64,000 nt of DNA from Thiobacillus thioparus DSM 505 (GTDB lineage Bacteria; Pseudomonadota; Gammaproteobacteria; Burkholderiales; Thiobacillaceae): the NCBI RefSeq assembly GCF_000373385.1, contig NZ_KB891316.1:1037799-1101798 (forward strand). The letters are read 5' to 3'. The first letter of the stretch is position 1. Each line of letters starts with the position of its first letter. The position numbers and the translations under genes are program-made. Shown piece after piece: positions 28,159 through 38,228 of this stretch. The notes under the pieces were generated by a model. That model made no database searches. It was given only the letters and a program-made list of their open reading frames with translations, and was not told the origin of the DNA.

Positions 28159-28895
28159 AGCTTTGCGCTGCGTCCGCCGTCCACTGCCAGGATCTGTCCG
28201 GTCACGTACTGCGTATCCATCGCGAAGAAACGCACCGCCAGCGCGATATCGTGGGGATCGCCGGCGCGTTTCAGCATGGTGTGCGAGACGATGCGCTGGC
28301 GCGAGACCTCGTCGAAGTTCGAATCGTCCTCGGGCCACATGATCGGTCCGGGCGCGATGCCGTTGACGCGCACTTCCGGCGCAAGTTCGCGCGCCAGCGA
28401 CTTGGTGAGCCCGACCAGGCCTGCCTTGGCGACCGAATAGACGACGTAGTTTTTCATCGGCCGTTCGGCGTGGATGTCGGTGATGTTGATGATGCAGCCA
28501 TGGCGTTTCTTCAGTTCGGGCGCGGCAGCTTGCGACAGGAACATGGGCGCCTTGAGGTTGCTGCCCATGAGGTCGATCCAGTCCTTTTCGCCGATGGAGC
28601 CGACCGGCGTGGGATAGAAGCTCGATGCGTTGTTGAGCAGCACGTCCAGCCCGCCGAAAGAAGAGACCGTCTGGTGGACCAGGCCCGGCAGGCCGCCGGT
28701 GTCGTTCAGGTCGGCCTGGATCAGCGCCACCGAATCGGGGCGGAGGGCATTGAGTTCGTTCTGCAGCGCACGCGCCTCGGCGGCCGAACTGCGATAGTGG
28801 ATCATCAGGTTGGCGCCGGCCGCGTGCAACAGGCGCGCCGAGGCCGCGCCCACACGCCTGGCCCCGCCGGTAATCAATACGACTTTGCCATGCAT
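28155..28895 (-). CDS. Short-chain dehydrogenase, pteridine reductase/FolM type
   Basis: A 246-residue classical SDR. The cofactor motif is TGGARRVG, where the Arg pair marks NADPH-preferring pteridine reductases (TGxxxRxG). Catalytic residues are in NITDIHAERP and YSVAKAG (Tyr-x3-Lys). FolM-type enzymes reduce dihydromonapterin or dihydrofolate. The gene leads a leftward unit with the methyltransferase and metK and is divergent from a MidA-like gene. The pterin role is a family-based inference. Confidence 0.82.
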   Translation of the reverse strand: MHGKVVLITGGARRVGAASARLLHAAGANLMIHYRSSAAEARALQNELNALRPDSVALIQADLNDTGGLPGLVHQTVSSFGGLDVLLNNASSFYPTPVGSIGEKDWIDLMGSNLKAPMFLSQAAAPELKKRHGCIINITDIHAERPMKNYVVYSVAKAGLVGLTKSLARELAPEVRVNGIAPGPIMWPEDDSNFDEVSRQRIVSHTMLKRAGDPHDIALAVRFFAMDTQYVTGQILAVDGGRSAKL

Positions 28896-28934
28896 CGGGA
28901 TTCACCCTTATAGTCCCTGGATTGCGCATTATCC

Positions 28935-30089
28935 ATGAACTCGATGCTGCCCGCCCCGACTCCCGACGCCTTTGCGCACAGCCAGCGCGTGACCGCGCAT
29001 CTGCAAGCACTGATCGACGACGCGGGCGGCTGGATTCCGTTCTCGCGCTATATGGAAGCCGCACTCTACGCGCCGGGGCTGGGCTACTACGCCGCCGGCA
29101 CGACGAAATTCGGCACGGCAGGCGACTTCGTCACCGCGCCGGAACTGACGCCGCTGTTCGGCCGCACGCTGGCACGGGCGATTGCACCCGTGCTGGCCGA
29201 GACCGGCGGCGAGATGCTGGAACTGGGCGCGGGCAGCGGCCGGCTGGCAGCGGACGTGCTGGGCGAACTGGAACGGCTGGGCACCTTACCGGTGCGGTAT
29301 AGCATCCTGGAAGTGAGCGCCGACCTGCGCCAGCGCCAACAGGAAACACTTGCACGCGAACGGCCGCATCTGCACGAGCGGGTGCAATGGCTGGATGCGC
29401 TGCCCGATCACTTCCGGGGCGTGATCCTCGGCAACGAGGTGCTCGATGCGCTGCCGGTGGAACTGGTGCATTGGACGGAAGACGGCGCGCAGACGCGCGG
29501 CGTGGTGCGGGAAGGAAAGTCCTTCGCATGGCAGGACCGGCCCATCGCCGACCCCATGCTGCGCGCCCGCGCCGGGACGATCAATCAGGCACCTGGCTAT
29601 CTGACCGAGATCAATCTTGCCGCCGACGCCCTGATTGCCTCGCTCGCCCACATGCTCGACCACGGCTTGATCCTGATGATCGACTATGGCTTTGTCGCCG
29701 CTGAGTACTACCATCCGCAGCGCCACATGGGCACGCTACGTGTGCATGTCCGTCACCATGCGCTCGACGATCCGTTTTATCTGCCGGGCCTGTGCGACCT
29801 TACCGCACACGTCGATTTCAGCGCGGTGGCACGTGCGGGACAGGACGCTGGGCTGGAACTCGCGGGCTACGCGAGCCAGGCGCATTTCCTGCTCGGGAGC
29901 GGGTTGACCGAATTGCTGATGCAGACGTCACCTGCCGATGCAACGGCTTATCTGCCGCAGGCCAACGCCGTGCAACGCCTGGTGTCGCCCGCCGAGATGG
30001 GCGAGCTGTTCAAGGTGATCGGTTTTGCCAAGGGCGATCTCGCCCCGCTTGCCGGTTTTGCGCGCGGCGACCGCCGACACGCTTTGTAG
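28935..30089 (+). CDS. MidA/NDUFAF7-family SAM-dependent methyltransferase
   Basis: A 384-residue protein of the DUF185 family. It begins with the typical FSRYMEAALYAPGLGYY and GDFVTAPELTPLFGR, then SAM motif I MLELGAGSGRLAADVL and GNEVLDALPVELV. The mitochondrial homologue NDUFAF7 dimethylates an arginine of a complex I subunit; the bacterial target is not established. The gene stands alone and is convergent with corC, with a 1-base gap. Confidence 0.9.
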   Translation: MNSMLPAPTPDAFAHSQRVTAHLQALIDDAGGWIPFSRYMEAALYAPGLGYYAAGTTKFGTAGDFVTAPELTPLFGRTLARAIAPVLAETGGEMLELGAGSGRLAADVLGELERLGTLPVRYSILEVSADLRQRQQETLARERPHLHERVQWLDALPDHFRGVILGNEVLDALPVELVHWTEDGAQTRGVVREGKSFAWQDRPIADPMLRARAGTINQAPGYLTEINLAADALIASLAHMLDHGLILMIDYGFVAAEYYHPQRHMGTLRVHVRHHALDDPFYLPGLCDLTAHVDFSAVARAGQDAGLELAGYASQAHFLLGSGLTELLMQTSPADATAYLPQANAVQRLVSPAEMGELFKVIGFAKGDLAPLAGFARGDRRHAL

Positions 30090-30090
30090 A

Positions 30091-30948
30091 TCAGACCAGC
30101 GGCAGCTGCGCGTCCTCTTCCGGTGGAAGGCGCGTCACCCGCACCGCGTGCAACCGGCGGCTGTCGGCACGCAGAATGCTGAACTGGAAGCCGTCGAACT
30201 TGACCGACTCGCCGCGCTTGGGCAGATGGCCGAAGCGTGAGACGACGAGGCCGCCGACGGTGTCGAATTCCTCGTCGGAGAAATGCGCACCCAGGATCTG
30301 GTTGAAATCGTCGATTTCGGTGCCCGCCTTCACGCGGAACACGTCTTCCTTCTCGCGGATGATGTTGTCCTCGGTCTCGTCGAAGTCGTATTCGTCCTCG
30401 ATGTCGCCGACGATCTGCTCGAGCACGTCCTCGATCGTCACCAGTCCGGCCACGCCACCGTATTCGTCGACGACGATGGCGATGTGGTTGCGGTTGGAGC
30501 GGAATTCCTTCAACAGCACGTTCAATCGCTTCGATTCGGGAATGAACACGGCGGGACGCAGCATGCCGCGGATGTCGCTGTCGGATTCGGCGTAGTGCCG
30601 CAGCAGATCCTTCGCCAACAAAATTCCGATGACATCGTCGCGATCCTTGTCGATGACCGGGAAGCGCGAGTGCGCGGTTTCGATGACATAGGGAATGAAG
30701 ACTTCGGGCGCATCGTTGATGTCGATGACGTCCATCTGCGCGCGCGGGATCATGATCTCGCCGACGCGCATCTCGGATACCTGCAGCACGCCCTCAATCA
30801 TCGCCAGGGCATCGGCATCCATCAAACTGTTTTCGTAGGCGCCGTGCAGCAATTCGATCAGCTGTTCACGGTCTTCGGGTTCGCGCATCAGCCAGTGGGA
30901 AATGCGCTCGAGCAGGCTCGGTTTGGGGGGACTACTGTCGGACTCCAT
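30091..30948 (-). CDS. corC: CorC/YbeX-type CBS-domain protein
   Basis: A 285-residue soluble protein with two CBS domains (about 65-185, including [13 protein letters not shown] and [19 protein letters not shown]) and a C-terminal transporter-associated domain (about 200-280, with [20 protein letters not shown]). E. coli CorC is linked to magnesium/cobalt handling and ribosome-related stress. It overlaps ybeY by 17 bases and closes the miaB-phoH-ybeY-corC operon. It lacks the membrane DUF21 domain of longer relatives. Confidence 0.94.
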   Translation of the reverse strand: MESDSSPPKPSLLERISHWLMREPEDREQLIELLHGAYENSLMDADALAMIEGVLQVSEMRVGEIMIPRAQMDVIDINDAPEVFIPYVIETAHSRFPVIDKDRDDVIGILLAKDLLRHYAESDSDIRGMLRPAVFIPESKRLNVLLKEFRSNRNHIAIVVDEYGGVAGLVTIEDVLEQIVGDIEDEYDFDETEDNIIREKEDVFRVKAGTEIDDFNQILGAHFSDEEFDTVGGLVVSRFGHLPKRGESVKFDGFQFSILRADSRRLHAVRVTRLPPEEDAQLPLV

Positions 30949-31402
30949 TTTCGTCAGGAAATGAAAGATAAGGATTAGGAATGCGGAATCGCCTCAGTAT
31001 AACGGCTTCGCGCGATTCCATGATGTCCGCGTCCGCCGGGTCGATGTGGTCGTAGCCCTGCAGGTGCAGCACGCCGTGGACGGTCATGTGGGCGTAATGA
31101 TGCTGCAGCGGCTTGCCCTGCTCGCGCGCCTCGCGCTCGACCACCGGTGCGCAGATCACCACGTCGCCGCCCAATATGCCGGGCGCAATCTCGCCGTATT
31201 CGAAGGTCAGTACGTTGGGCACGTAGTCCTTGTCGCGGTAGTCCTGGTTGAGTGTCTGCGCCTCCCCGGCGTCGACGATGCGCACTGTGATCTCGGCGGC
31301 ATGTTCCAGCGCGGCGGCGACCCAGCGGCGGATCTGCGCACGAGTGGGAAGCTCACTCGCCTCGCTGGCGAATTGCACCGACAGGCTGAATTCAGGACTC
31401 AA
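30932..31402 (-). CDS. ybeY: Endoribonuclease YbeY
   Basis: A 156-residue metalloenzyme with the zinc signature [11 protein letters not shown] at about residues 112-122. YbeY takes part in 16S rRNA 3'-end maturation and ribosome quality control. It overlaps phoH by 4 bases and corC by 17 bases, as in the standard operon. Confidence 0.96.
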   Translation of the reverse strand: MSPEFSLSVQFASEASELPTRAQIRRWVAAALEHAAEITVRIVDAGEAQTLNQDYRDKDYVPNVLTFEYGEIAPGILGGDVVICAPVVEREAREQGKPLQHHYAHMTVHGVLHLQGYDHIDPADADIMESREAVILRRFRIPNPYLSFPDENGVRQ

Positions 31403-32352
31403 TGCTTGTCCGTCTCCGCACGGTGCGCAGCGTAGGCGTCGACGATGCGGCCGACCAGCGGGTGGCGCACCACGTCTTCCGACTGGAAATGGGTGAAGGC
31501 GATGCCGCGCACGCCTTCCAGCACGTCGTTGGCATCCATCAGGCCGGATTTCACGTGCTTGGGCAGGTCGATCTGCGTCGGGTCGCCGGTCACCACGGCG
31601 CGCGCGCCAAAACCGATTCGCGTCAGGAACATCTGCATCTGCTCGGGCGTGGTGTTCTGCGCCTCGTCGAGAATGATGAAGGCATGGTTGAGCGTGCGGC
31701 CGCGCATGAAGGCGAGCGGCGCCACCTCGATGGCGTGGCGCTCGATCAGCCGCGCCACCTTGTCGAAGCCCATCAGGTCATAGAGCGCGTCGTACAGCGG
31801 ACGCAGGTAGGGATCGACCTTCTGCGTCAGGTCGCCCGGCAGAAAGCCCAGGCGTTCGCCGGCTTCCACCGCCGGCCGCGTCAGCACCAGTCGCTTGACC
31901 TGCTCGCGCTCCAGCGCGTCGACTGCGCAGGCGACGGCCAGATAGGTCTTGCCGGTGCCGGCCGGGCCGATGCCGAAGGTGATGTCGTGGCTGCGGATCT
32001 GCTCGATGTATTCGCCCTGGCGCGGGGTGCGCGCGCGCAAGTCGGCGCGGCGGGTGCGCAGCGCCGGGCCTTCGTCGTCGGCACGGCCGCGCGTGAGCTC
32101 GACCAGGCCGAGCTGGATGTCATCGAGGCTCAACTCATCGTGCGCCCGATTGTAGAAATGCTCGATCGCCTGCGCGCCCTTTTCGGCCTGCGCGGCGTCG
32201 CCAGTGAATCTAAAACTTGAGCCGCGGCGGCCGATGGTGACGTCGAACGCCGCCTCGATCTGGCGCAGATTCTCGTCCATCGGCCCGCACAGGTTGGCGA
32301 GCCGCCGGTTGTCTTCCGGGGCCAGCCGCAGTTCAACGATGTCGGTTTTCAA
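31399..32352 (-). CDS. ybeZ: PhoH-family ATPase (YbeZ)
   Basis: A 317-residue protein with an N-terminal KH-like part (about 1-75) and a PhoH ATPase domain. Walker A is [11 protein letters not shown] and Walker B is [11 protein letters not shown], followed by [14 protein letters not shown]. YbeZ is a probable RNA helicase partner of YbeY. Its ATG overlaps the miaB stop by 4 bases. Confidence 0.95.
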   Translation of the reverse strand: MKTDIVELRLAPEDNRRLANLCGPMDENLRQIEAAFDVTIGRRGSSFRFTGDAAQAEKGAQAIEHFYNRAHDELSLDDIQLGLVELTRGRADDEGPALRTRRADLRARTPRQGEYIEQIRSHDITFGIGPAGTGKTYLAVACAVDALEREQVKRLVLTRPAVEAGERLGFLPGDLTQKVDPYLRPLYDALYDLMGFDKVARLIERHAIEVAPLAFMRGRTLNHAFIILDEAQNTTPEQMQMFLTRIGFGARAVVTGDPTQIDLPKHVKSGLMDANDVLEGVRGIAFTHFQSEDVVRHPLVGRIVDAYAAHRAETDKH

Positions 32353-33689
32353 GCGCTTTCGCTTTCGGTGATGGCGACTTCGCCGCGCAGGCTGTGCGGC
32401 AGGGCCTGGGTGATGGTGACGTCGACGAAGCGGCCGATCAGGCGTGGCTGGCCGGCGAAGTTGACGATGCGGTTGTTGTCGGTGCGGCCGGCGAGCTCTT
32501 CGGCGTTCTTGCGCGCATGGCCTTCGACCAGCACGCGCTGCACGGTGCCGACCATGGCCTGGTTCACCTTCTGCGCCTGCGCCTCGATCTGCGCCTGCAG
32601 CCGCATCAGCCGCTGCGTCTTCAGTTCGGCGGCGACGTCGTCGGGATAGTCCGACGCCGGCGTGCCGGGGCGCTTGCTGTAGATGAAGGAGAAGCTGGCG
32701 TCGAAGTCGAGGTCCTCGATCAGCTTCATCGTCGCCTCGAAATCAGCCTCGGTCTCGCCGGGGAAGCCAACGATGAAATCCGACGACAGGCACAGGTCGG
32801 GCCGCTGTTCGCGCAGCCTGCGCACGATCGACTTGAATTCGAGCACGGTATAGCCGCGCTTCATCGCCGCCAGGATGCGGTCGGAACCCGACTGCACCGG
32901 CAGATGCAGATGCGATACCAGCTTGGGCAGCCGGCCGTAGCATTCGATCAGGCGCGCGGTCATTTCGCGCGGGTGGCTGGTGGTGTAGCGGATGCGCTCG
33001 ATGCCGGGAATCTCGTGCACCATCTCCAGCAGGAAGGCGAAGTCGGCGGTGCCGCCCTCATGCAGCGTGCCCTGGTAGGCGTTGACGTTCTGCCCCAGCA
33101 GGGTGACTTCCTTCACGCCGCGGGCCGCGAGGTCGGCGACTTCGGCAATGACGTCGTCGAACGGGCGCGAGACTTCCTCGCCGCGCGTATAGGGCACGAC
33201 GCAGAAGGTGCAGTACTTGGAGCAGCCTTCCATGATCGAGACGAAGGCCGACGCGCCTTCGATGCGCGCCGGCGGCAGGTGGTCGAACTTCTCGATTTCG
33301 GGAAAGCTGATGTCGACCTGCGCGCGTCCGCTCTCGCGGCGTTGCGCGATCAGCTCGGGCAGCCGGTGCAGGGTCTGGGGGCCGAACACGATGTCGACGA
33401 AGGGCGCGCGCGACACGATCGCCGCCCCTTCCTGGCTCGCGACGCAACCGCCGACGCCGATGATGAGATTGGGGTTGGCCTGCTTCAGGTGGCGCACCCG
33501 GCCGAGGTCGTGGAACACCTTTTCCTGCGCCTTCTCGCGTACCGAGCAGGTATTGAACAGGATGACGTCGGCATCGTCCGGCGTGTCGGTCGGGACCAGG
33601 CCTTCGGCGGCGTTGAGCACATCGGCCATCTTGTCCGAGTCGTACTCGTTCATCTGACAGCCGAAGGTTTTGATGTAGATCTTTTTCAT
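32349..33689 (-). CDS. miaB: tRNA-2-methylthio-N6-dimethylallyladenosine synthase MiaB
   Basis: A 446-residue radical-SAM methylthiotransferase. The N-terminal cluster cysteines are in FGCQMN, NTCSVRE and GGCVAS. The radical-SAM triad is CSKYCTFC, and a TRAM domain ends the protein. MiaB adds a methylthio group at A37 of tRNAs reading UNN codons. The gene leads the operon and lies about 80 bases after a tRNA-Met gene on the same strand. Confidence 0.97.
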   Translation of the reverse strand: MKKIYIKTFGCQMNEYDSDKMADVLNAAEGLVPTDTPDDADVILFNTCSVREKAQEKVFHDLGRVRHLKQANPNLIIGVGGCVASQEGAAIVSRAPFVDIVFGPQTLHRLPELIAQRRESGRAQVDISFPEIEKFDHLPPARIEGASAFVSIMEGCSKYCTFCVVPYTRGEEVSRPFDDVIAEVADLAARGVKEVTLLGQNVNAYQGTLHEGGTADFAFLLEMVHEIPGIERIRYTTSHPREMTARLIECYGRLPKLVSHLHLPVQSGSDRILAAMKRGYTVLEFKSIVRRLREQRPDLCLSSDFIVGFPGETEADFEATMKLIEDLDFDASFSFIYSKRPGTPASDYPDDVAAELKTQRLMRLQAQIEAQAQKVNQAMVGTVQRVLVEGHARKNAEELAGRTDNNRIVNFAGQPRLIGRFVDVTITQALPHSLRGEVAITESESA

Positions 33690-33768
33690 GGGGGCGCCGG
33701 GACAGTGAATAGACTGGGGGCTGGGATTTCGCTGCGGTCAGGGATCGCGCGGCAACGAAAAGGAAGCT

Positions 33769-33845
33769 TGGTGGTGATGAGTGGACTTGAACCACCGACC
33801 TACGGATTATGAATCCGTCGCTCTAACCGACTGAGCTACATCACC
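33769..33845 (-). tRNA. tRNA-Met (CAT)
   Basis: A 77-base cloverleaf on the minus strand with encoded CCA. The acceptor stem GGTGATG/CATCACC is complete, the anticodon loop is TTCATAA with anticodon CAT, and the T loop is GTTCAAG. The first acceptor pair is G-C, so it is not an initiator tRNA. CAT could also mean the lysidine-modified tRNA-Ile; the overall sequence looks like elongator Met. Confidence 0.92.
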
Positions 33846-33970
33846 CTGAGACTGCTTTTCCGGCTGAGGACCGCCGAAAAGGCGCGCATTTTAGCTGACG
33901 CGGACAGGGGCTGTCAAAGTTAACGCAAACCCGCAGCAGCGTGATGAAACGGGACATCCGGCCAGGAAAT

Positions 33971-34525
33971 CTACTGCGGGCGCAGTTTGGCCAGTTCGTC
34001 GAGCAGGCTGATCAGCAGTTCGCGCCCCAGCGGCCCCATGCCGGCGACGAGCTGGTCGGTGTCGCGCTCGCCGTTGACGAGGCGGCGCATGCGGCCGCCC
34101 AAGAGCGCCATGTCGCCGCCCGCCTTCATCATCTGTTCGGCCATGTTGGCGAGTACGGACATCGCCTGCGCATCGCCGCGCGCCGAGGCGTCGATGAGCG
34201 CGGCCAGCCCAGGGGCGGCGCTGCTGCCATCCGGCTGGGCATCCAGCGGCGGCAACGTGGCCGGGTTGTCGAGGCCGCGAAGGATGGCGTCGAGCAGGAT
34301 GCTGTCCTCCTCGTCCAGTCCCAGCTTGATCGAGGGATCGCGGCGGCCGTCGATCACGTGGCGCAGCGCGCCGACCAGTCGCGCCCATCCGGCCTGTTCG
34401 GCGGCGTCGAGCTGTCTCATCAGGTCGGGCAGCTGGCTGCGGTCGCGCAGCGCGTTGACCACGGTGTGGATGAAGGACGCGTGGACGCGCAAGACCTGTT
34501 CGACGGCGGGCGGGAGTTGGGCCAT
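33971..34525 (-). CDS. Conserved hypothetical helical protein
   Basis: A 184-residue all-helical soluble protein with no signal peptide or recognisable domain. Notable stretches are VEQVLRVHASFIHTVVNALRD near the start (shown as helices) and MSVLANMAEQMMKAGGDMALLG in the middle, which is Met rich. The ATG at 34525 gives the most likely start. It is 43 bases downstream of gluQ and probably read with it. No function can be assigned. Confidence 0.65.
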   Translation of the reverse strand: MAQLPPAVEQVLRVHASFIHTVVNALRDRSQLPDLMRQLDAAEQAGWARLVGALRHVIDGRRDPSIKLGLDEEDSILLDAILRGLDNPATLPPLDAQPDGSSAAPGLAALIDASARGDAQAMSVLANMAEQMMKAGGDMALLGGRMRRLVNGERDTDQLVAGMGPLGRELLISLLDELAKLRPQ

Positions 34526-34568
34526 TGTTGGTGAGCGGGGAGCAGTAAGCGGTGAGGGGATTGTCCGG

Positions 34569-35474
34569 TCAGGGCGCGGTGTTGGCAATGACGGGGCGCA
34601 GCGGCACATTCCCGATGCGCCAGTGCGCGCCTGCCCACGCCAGAAGTTCGGCCGGACCGGCATCGTTCAGCTCCGGCGGCGGCGGATGGCCGAGCACGGC
34701 GAGCGCCAGCGCCAGCACGGCGCCCCGCCCCGCCTCGGGCAGGGCGGGGGCGAGGGTCTGCTTGGACAACTTCTGTCCGGCGGCGTTGGTGATGAGCGGC
34801 ACGTGGGCGTAAACCGGCGTCGGCAGGCCAAGCAGGCCTTGCAGATAAATCTGTCGCGGGGTGTTCCACAGCAGGTCGGCGCCGCGCACGACGTGGGTGA
34901 TGCCCTGGAAGGCATCGTCGACCACCACCGCCAGCTGATAGGCGAACAAGCCGTCGGCGCGCTTGACGATGAAGTCGCCGACGTCGCGCGCCAGGTTCTG
35001 CTCCAGGTCGCCCTGGATACGGTCGTGGAAGCGGGCACTCACATCCGGCACGCGCACCCGCCAGGCGCGTGCGATCGTGCCGGGCGGCAGGCCATTGCGG
35101 CAGGTGCCGGGATAGAGGATCTCGCCCTCGCGGTTGCGCGGCGCCTGCGCGAGCTGGCTGCGCGTGCAGGCACACGGGTAGACCGCGCCGCGCGCCTTCA
35201 GCGCATCGAGCGCCGCGGCGTAGGCGTCGTCGCGTTGCGACTGCTGGATCACCGCGCCATCCCAGTGCAGGCCGTAGGCCTCCAGCTGGCGCAGGATGGT
35301 GTCGGCCGCGCCAGGCTCGCAGCGCGGCCGGTCGAGGTCTTCCATGCGTAAAAGCCAGCGCCCGCCCGCCGCGCGGGCGTCGAGAAAACTCGCCACCGCG
35401 GCGACCAGCGAGCCGAAGTGCAGGGGACCGGTGGGAGACGGCGCAAAGCGCCCGACGTAGGGTGCGGGATTCAC
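34569..35474 (-). CDS. gluQ: Glutamyl-Q tRNA(Asp) synthetase
   Basis: A 301-residue truncated class I synthetase lacking the anticodon-binding domain. The ATP motifs are [13 protein letters not shown] (HIGH-like) and KLSKQ (KMSKS). Zinc cysteines are in YPCACTRSQ and GTCRNG. The enzyme charges glutamate onto queuosine at position 34 of tRNA-Asp. It is 7 bases from the upstream glycosyltransferase gene. Confidence 0.95.
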   Translation of the reverse strand: MNPAPYVGRFAPSPTGPLHFGSLVAAVASFLDARAAGGRWLLRMEDLDRPRCEPGAADTILRQLEAYGLHWDGAVIQQSQRDDAYAAALDALKARGAVYPCACTRSQLAQAPRNREGEILYPGTCRNGLPPGTIARAWRVRVPDVSARFHDRIQGDLEQNLARDVGDFIVKRADGLFAYQLAVVVDDAFQGITHVVRGADLLWNTPRQIYLQGLLGLPTPVYAHVPLITNAAGQKLSKQTLAPALPEAGRGAVLALALAVLGHPPPPELNDAGPAELLAWAGAHWRIGNVPLRPVIANTAP

Positions 35475-35481
35475 CCCGCGA

Positions 35482-36660
35482 TTATGCCGCGCGCAGCCTC
35501 GGCCGGGATGCCGCTTCCGGGCGCAGGCTCTGGTAGAGCGCGAGGACGGCTTCGCCCATGCGCCCCTCGCTCCAGTTCGCGGCGTAGGCCTTGCCGACCG
35601 CGCCGAGCGCCTGCGCCGCCGAGCGGTCGGCCAGCAGCGGCACCAGCGTCAGGGCGAAGCCGGCGACATCGTCGGGCGCGATGCGGCAGCCCTGCCCCTC
35701 CTGCAGCACGTCCTTCGTGCCCATTTCGGCCAGGCCGACCACCGGCACGCCGAGCGCCATCGCCTCCAGCAGCACCAGCCCCTGGGTTTCGGTTTTCGAC
35801 GCAAACACAAAGACATCCGCCGCGCAGTAGCAGGCCGGCAGCTCGGTCCTGCGTTCGAGGTAGCCGACGAAGCGCACGTTGTCGGTGAGCCCGCGCTTCG
35901 CCACCGCGCGTTCGAGCGAGGCCCGCGCGGGGCCTTCTCCTGCGATGACCAGCAGCACGTCGGACACGCTGCGGCGTACTTGATCGGTCACCTGCAGCAG
36001 GAAATCGAGGTTCTTCTCGAAGGCCACCCGCCCCACGTAGGCCATCACCGGACGCTCGGCCGAAATGGCATGGCGGGCGCGGAACGCGTGGCCGTCGCAG
36101 TTGGAAAAATCGGCCCCCCGCAGCCCGGTGGGAATGATGTGGACGGGGCTGCTGACGCCATACGCCAGCAGCGCGTTCTTCATCGCCGACGACGGCGCGA
36201 TCACCGCGGTGACGCCGTCGCATTCCTTGCGCGAGATCATCCGCGCGGCGGCGGCCAGCCAGGCCTTGGGCAGGAAGGGCAGGTAGTGGTGGAAGTATTC
36301 CTCGAACAGCGTGTGGTAGGTCTCGACGCACGGCAGACCATGCCGGCGCGCCCAGCGCACGCCGGCGCGGTGTGCCAGGAAAGGCGTGTGGATGTGAACG
36401 AGGTCGAAGTCGGCGGGATCGAGCGCCTCCAGCGCGGCGGCCAGCGCGCGCGGATGCATCAGCCGGTCTTCCGGGTCGCGCGGGATGGGCCAGCCCGGTA
36501 CCCGCACGATGCCCGCCTCGGCGGCCGCAGCCGGGTAGTCCGGCGTCACCAGCACGCTGCTGTGGCCCGCTTCGGCCAGCACTTGGCGCAAGGTTTGAAT
36601 CGACGTGGATACGCCGTTGACGCGCGGGAAGTACACGTCGGACACCATCAGGATACGCAC
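35482..36660 (-). CDS. Family 4 glycosyltransferase
   Basis: A 392-residue GT-B enzyme. The N-terminal acceptor domain opens with [20 protein letters not shown] and contains the HIHTPFLAH motif. The donor domain has [16 protein letters not shown] and the catalytic E-x7-E in [16 protein letters not shown]. It resembles enzymes that add sugars to diacylglycerol or phosphatidylinositol (MgdA/PimB-like), but the acceptor is not certain. It is transcribed with gluQ. Confidence 0.88.
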   Translation of the reverse strand: MRILMVSDVYFPRVNGVSTSIQTLRQVLAEAGHSSVLVTPDYPAAAAEAGIVRVPGWPIPRDPEDRLMHPRALAAALEALDPADFDLVHIHTPFLAHRAGVRWARRHGLPCVETYHTLFEEYFHHYLPFLPKAWLAAAARMISRKECDGVTAVIAPSSAMKNALLAYGVSSPVHIIPTGLRGADFSNCDGHAFRARHAISAERPVMAYVGRVAFEKNLDFLLQVTDQVRRSVSDVLLVIAGEGPARASLERAVAKRGLTDNVRFVGYLERRTELPACYCAADVFVFASKTETQGLVLLEAMALGVPVVGLAEMGTKDVLQEGQGCRIAPDDVAGFALTLVPLLADRSAAQALGAVGKAYAANWSEGRMGEAVLALYQSLRPEAASRPRLRAA

Positions 36661-36727
36661 GGCAGGTTCTCCTTGCCGGAAAACCTCCGTTGTATGGCAG
36701 GACGGTTACAGGCTGATGACGCGGCGC

Positions 36728-37339
36728 CTAGAGATCGATGCCGGGCTGCGCTTTCACGCCGGCACGGAACGCATGTTTCTCGTCGGCGATGACAGATACC
36801 GTGTCGGCCAGCTCGATCAGCGCGTCGGACGCGGCGCGCCCGGTGACGATCACGTGCTGCATCGGCGGCCGGTTGGCCAAGGCGTCGAGCACGACGTCGC
36901 TGTCGAGGTAGCCGTAGCTCAGGAGGTACGTCAGTTCGTCGAGCACCACCAGCTGATACGCCGGGTCGGCCAGCATGCGGGCGGCGATCGCCCAGCCGCG
37001 TTCGGCCGTGGCGATGTCTTGCTCGCGGTTCTGCGTATCCCAGGTGAAGCCGTCGCCGGTGACGTGCCACTCGACCCCGGGCTGACTGCCGAGAAAGGCC
37101 TCTTCGCCGGTGTCGGTACGGCTCTTGATGAACTGCACCACGCCGACCCTCATGCCGTGGCCGAGCGCGCGCGCCATCGTGCCGAAGGCCGAGGTGCTCT
37201 TCCCCTTGCCGTTGCCGGTGATGACGAGGAGCAGGCCGCGTTCGTCGGTGGCGGCGCCGATGGCGGCATCGATCAGGGCTTTTTTACGTGCCATGCGCGC
37301 GGCATGGCGGGCATTGCGGTCTGCGGATTCAGTATTCAT
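36728..37339 (-). CDS. cobO: Cob(I)yrinic acid a,c-diamide adenosyltransferase (CobO/BtuR/CobA)
   Basis: A 203-residue P-loop enzyme. The Walker A motif is GNGKGKSTS at about residue 41, and conserved stretches VVQFIKS, WDTQNREQD and VVLDELTYLLSYGY are present. It attaches the adenosyl group of ATP to Co(I) corrinoids to make adenosylcobalamin. The start at 37339 is chosen because upstream residues in frame are not family-like. It is the last gene of the leftward corrinoid-uptake operon, 73 bases after btuD, so imported corrinoid would be adenosylated on entry. Confidence 0.95.
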   Translation of the reverse strand: MNTESADRNARHAARMARKKALIDAAIGAATDERGLLLVITGNGKGKSTSAFGTMARALGHGMRVGVVQFIKSRTDTGEEAFLGSQPGVEWHVTGDGFTWDTQNREQDIATAERGWAIAARMLADPAYQLVVLDELTYLLSYGYLDSDVVLDALANRPPMQHVIVTGRAASDALIELADTVSVIADEKHAFRAGVKAQPGIDL

Positions 37340-37412
37340 GGCGAGACGGGGAAGCGGGTACAGAGGACAGCATAGAGCAAACGTCCAGGGGCAATGTACC
37401 CTATCCGCGGTT

Positions 37413-38228
37413 TCAGGCCGGCGCCAGGCCGGGGAATGGATGTAGCGCGGGCGTATCCGGTCGCGCGATGAAATCGACAATCGCCTGGGCGCCCGAGCCC
37501 TGGATGCAGGCATCCACATCAAAGGCCGCGCGGATACACGAGGACGTCAAGGTCGACGCGGTCGGGCCATAGGCAAGCAGCCGGCCGCCACGCATGATGG
37601 CGACATGGGTGGCATAGCGCGCCGCCAGGGTCAGGTCGTGGATCGACGCGATGATCAGTCGGCCATCGCGCGCCAGCGCGGCCAGGCGCGCAACCCCGTC
37701 CATGGCATGTTTTGGGTCCAGGCCGGAAAGCGGTTCGTCGGCGATGACGATCTCCGGCTCGCCAACCAGCGCCCGCGCCAGCATGGCCCGGGCCAGTTCG
37801 CCGCCGGACAAGGTGGTGGCGGGCTGACCCGTTTTATGGCTCAGGTCGCACAGGGCGAGCGCCGCCTCGACCTTGCGCCATGCCGCCCTGTCCAGATCGC
37901 CGAAAACAGGGATCTGCGGCATGAGTCCCAGGGCCACCAGACGCTCGACGGCCACCGGCCACTCCACCCGGGCATTTTGGGGAATATAGGCGCGGCGACG
38001 TGCAAGCACGCGCCGGTCGATGGCGCGGATGGCTCGGGCGTCGAGCCGCACCTGGCCGCGAGACGGCCGTTCCAGGCCGCTCAGCATGCGAATGAGCGTG
38101 GATTTTCCGGCGCCATTGGCCCCCAGCAAGGCGACGAACTGTCCGCTCTCACATATAAGGTCGATGTTGCTGACGAGGCTGCGCCCGGCAATGTCGTAAC
38201 TCACGTTATCGGCGTGCAGGACGGTCAC
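37413..38228 (-). CDS. btuD: Corrinoid ABC transporter ATPase (BtuD-like)
   Basis: A 271-residue ATPase of the FecE/BtuD type. Walker A is LGANGAGKST, the ABC signature is LSGGE, Walker B is IVIADEPLSGLD and the switch His is in SIHD. It would drive vitamin B12 import through BtuC. The start overlaps the btuC stop by 4 bases (ATGA). Iron-siderophore and haem importers have similar ATPases; the B12 assignment rests on cobO next to it and the btuB riboswitch across the divergent region. Confidence 0.86.
   Translation of the reverse strand: MTVLHADNVSYDIAGRSLVSNIDLICESGQFVALLGANGAGKSTLIRMLSGLERPSRGQVRLDARAIRAIDRRVLARRRAYIPQNARVEWPVAVERLVALGLMPQIPVFGDLDRAAWRKVEAALALCDLSHKTGQPATTLSGGELARAMLARALVGEPEIVIADEPLSGLDPKHAMDGVARLAALARDGRLIIASIHDLTLAARYATHVAIMRGGRLLAYGPTASTLTSSCIRAAFDVDACIQGSGAQAIVDFIARPDTPALHPFPGLAPA

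Noticed and set aside
32394..33812. A 472-residue open frame antisense to miaB that ends inside the tRNA-Met gene
   Set aside because: Shadow of miaB; its last residues are the translated tRNA.
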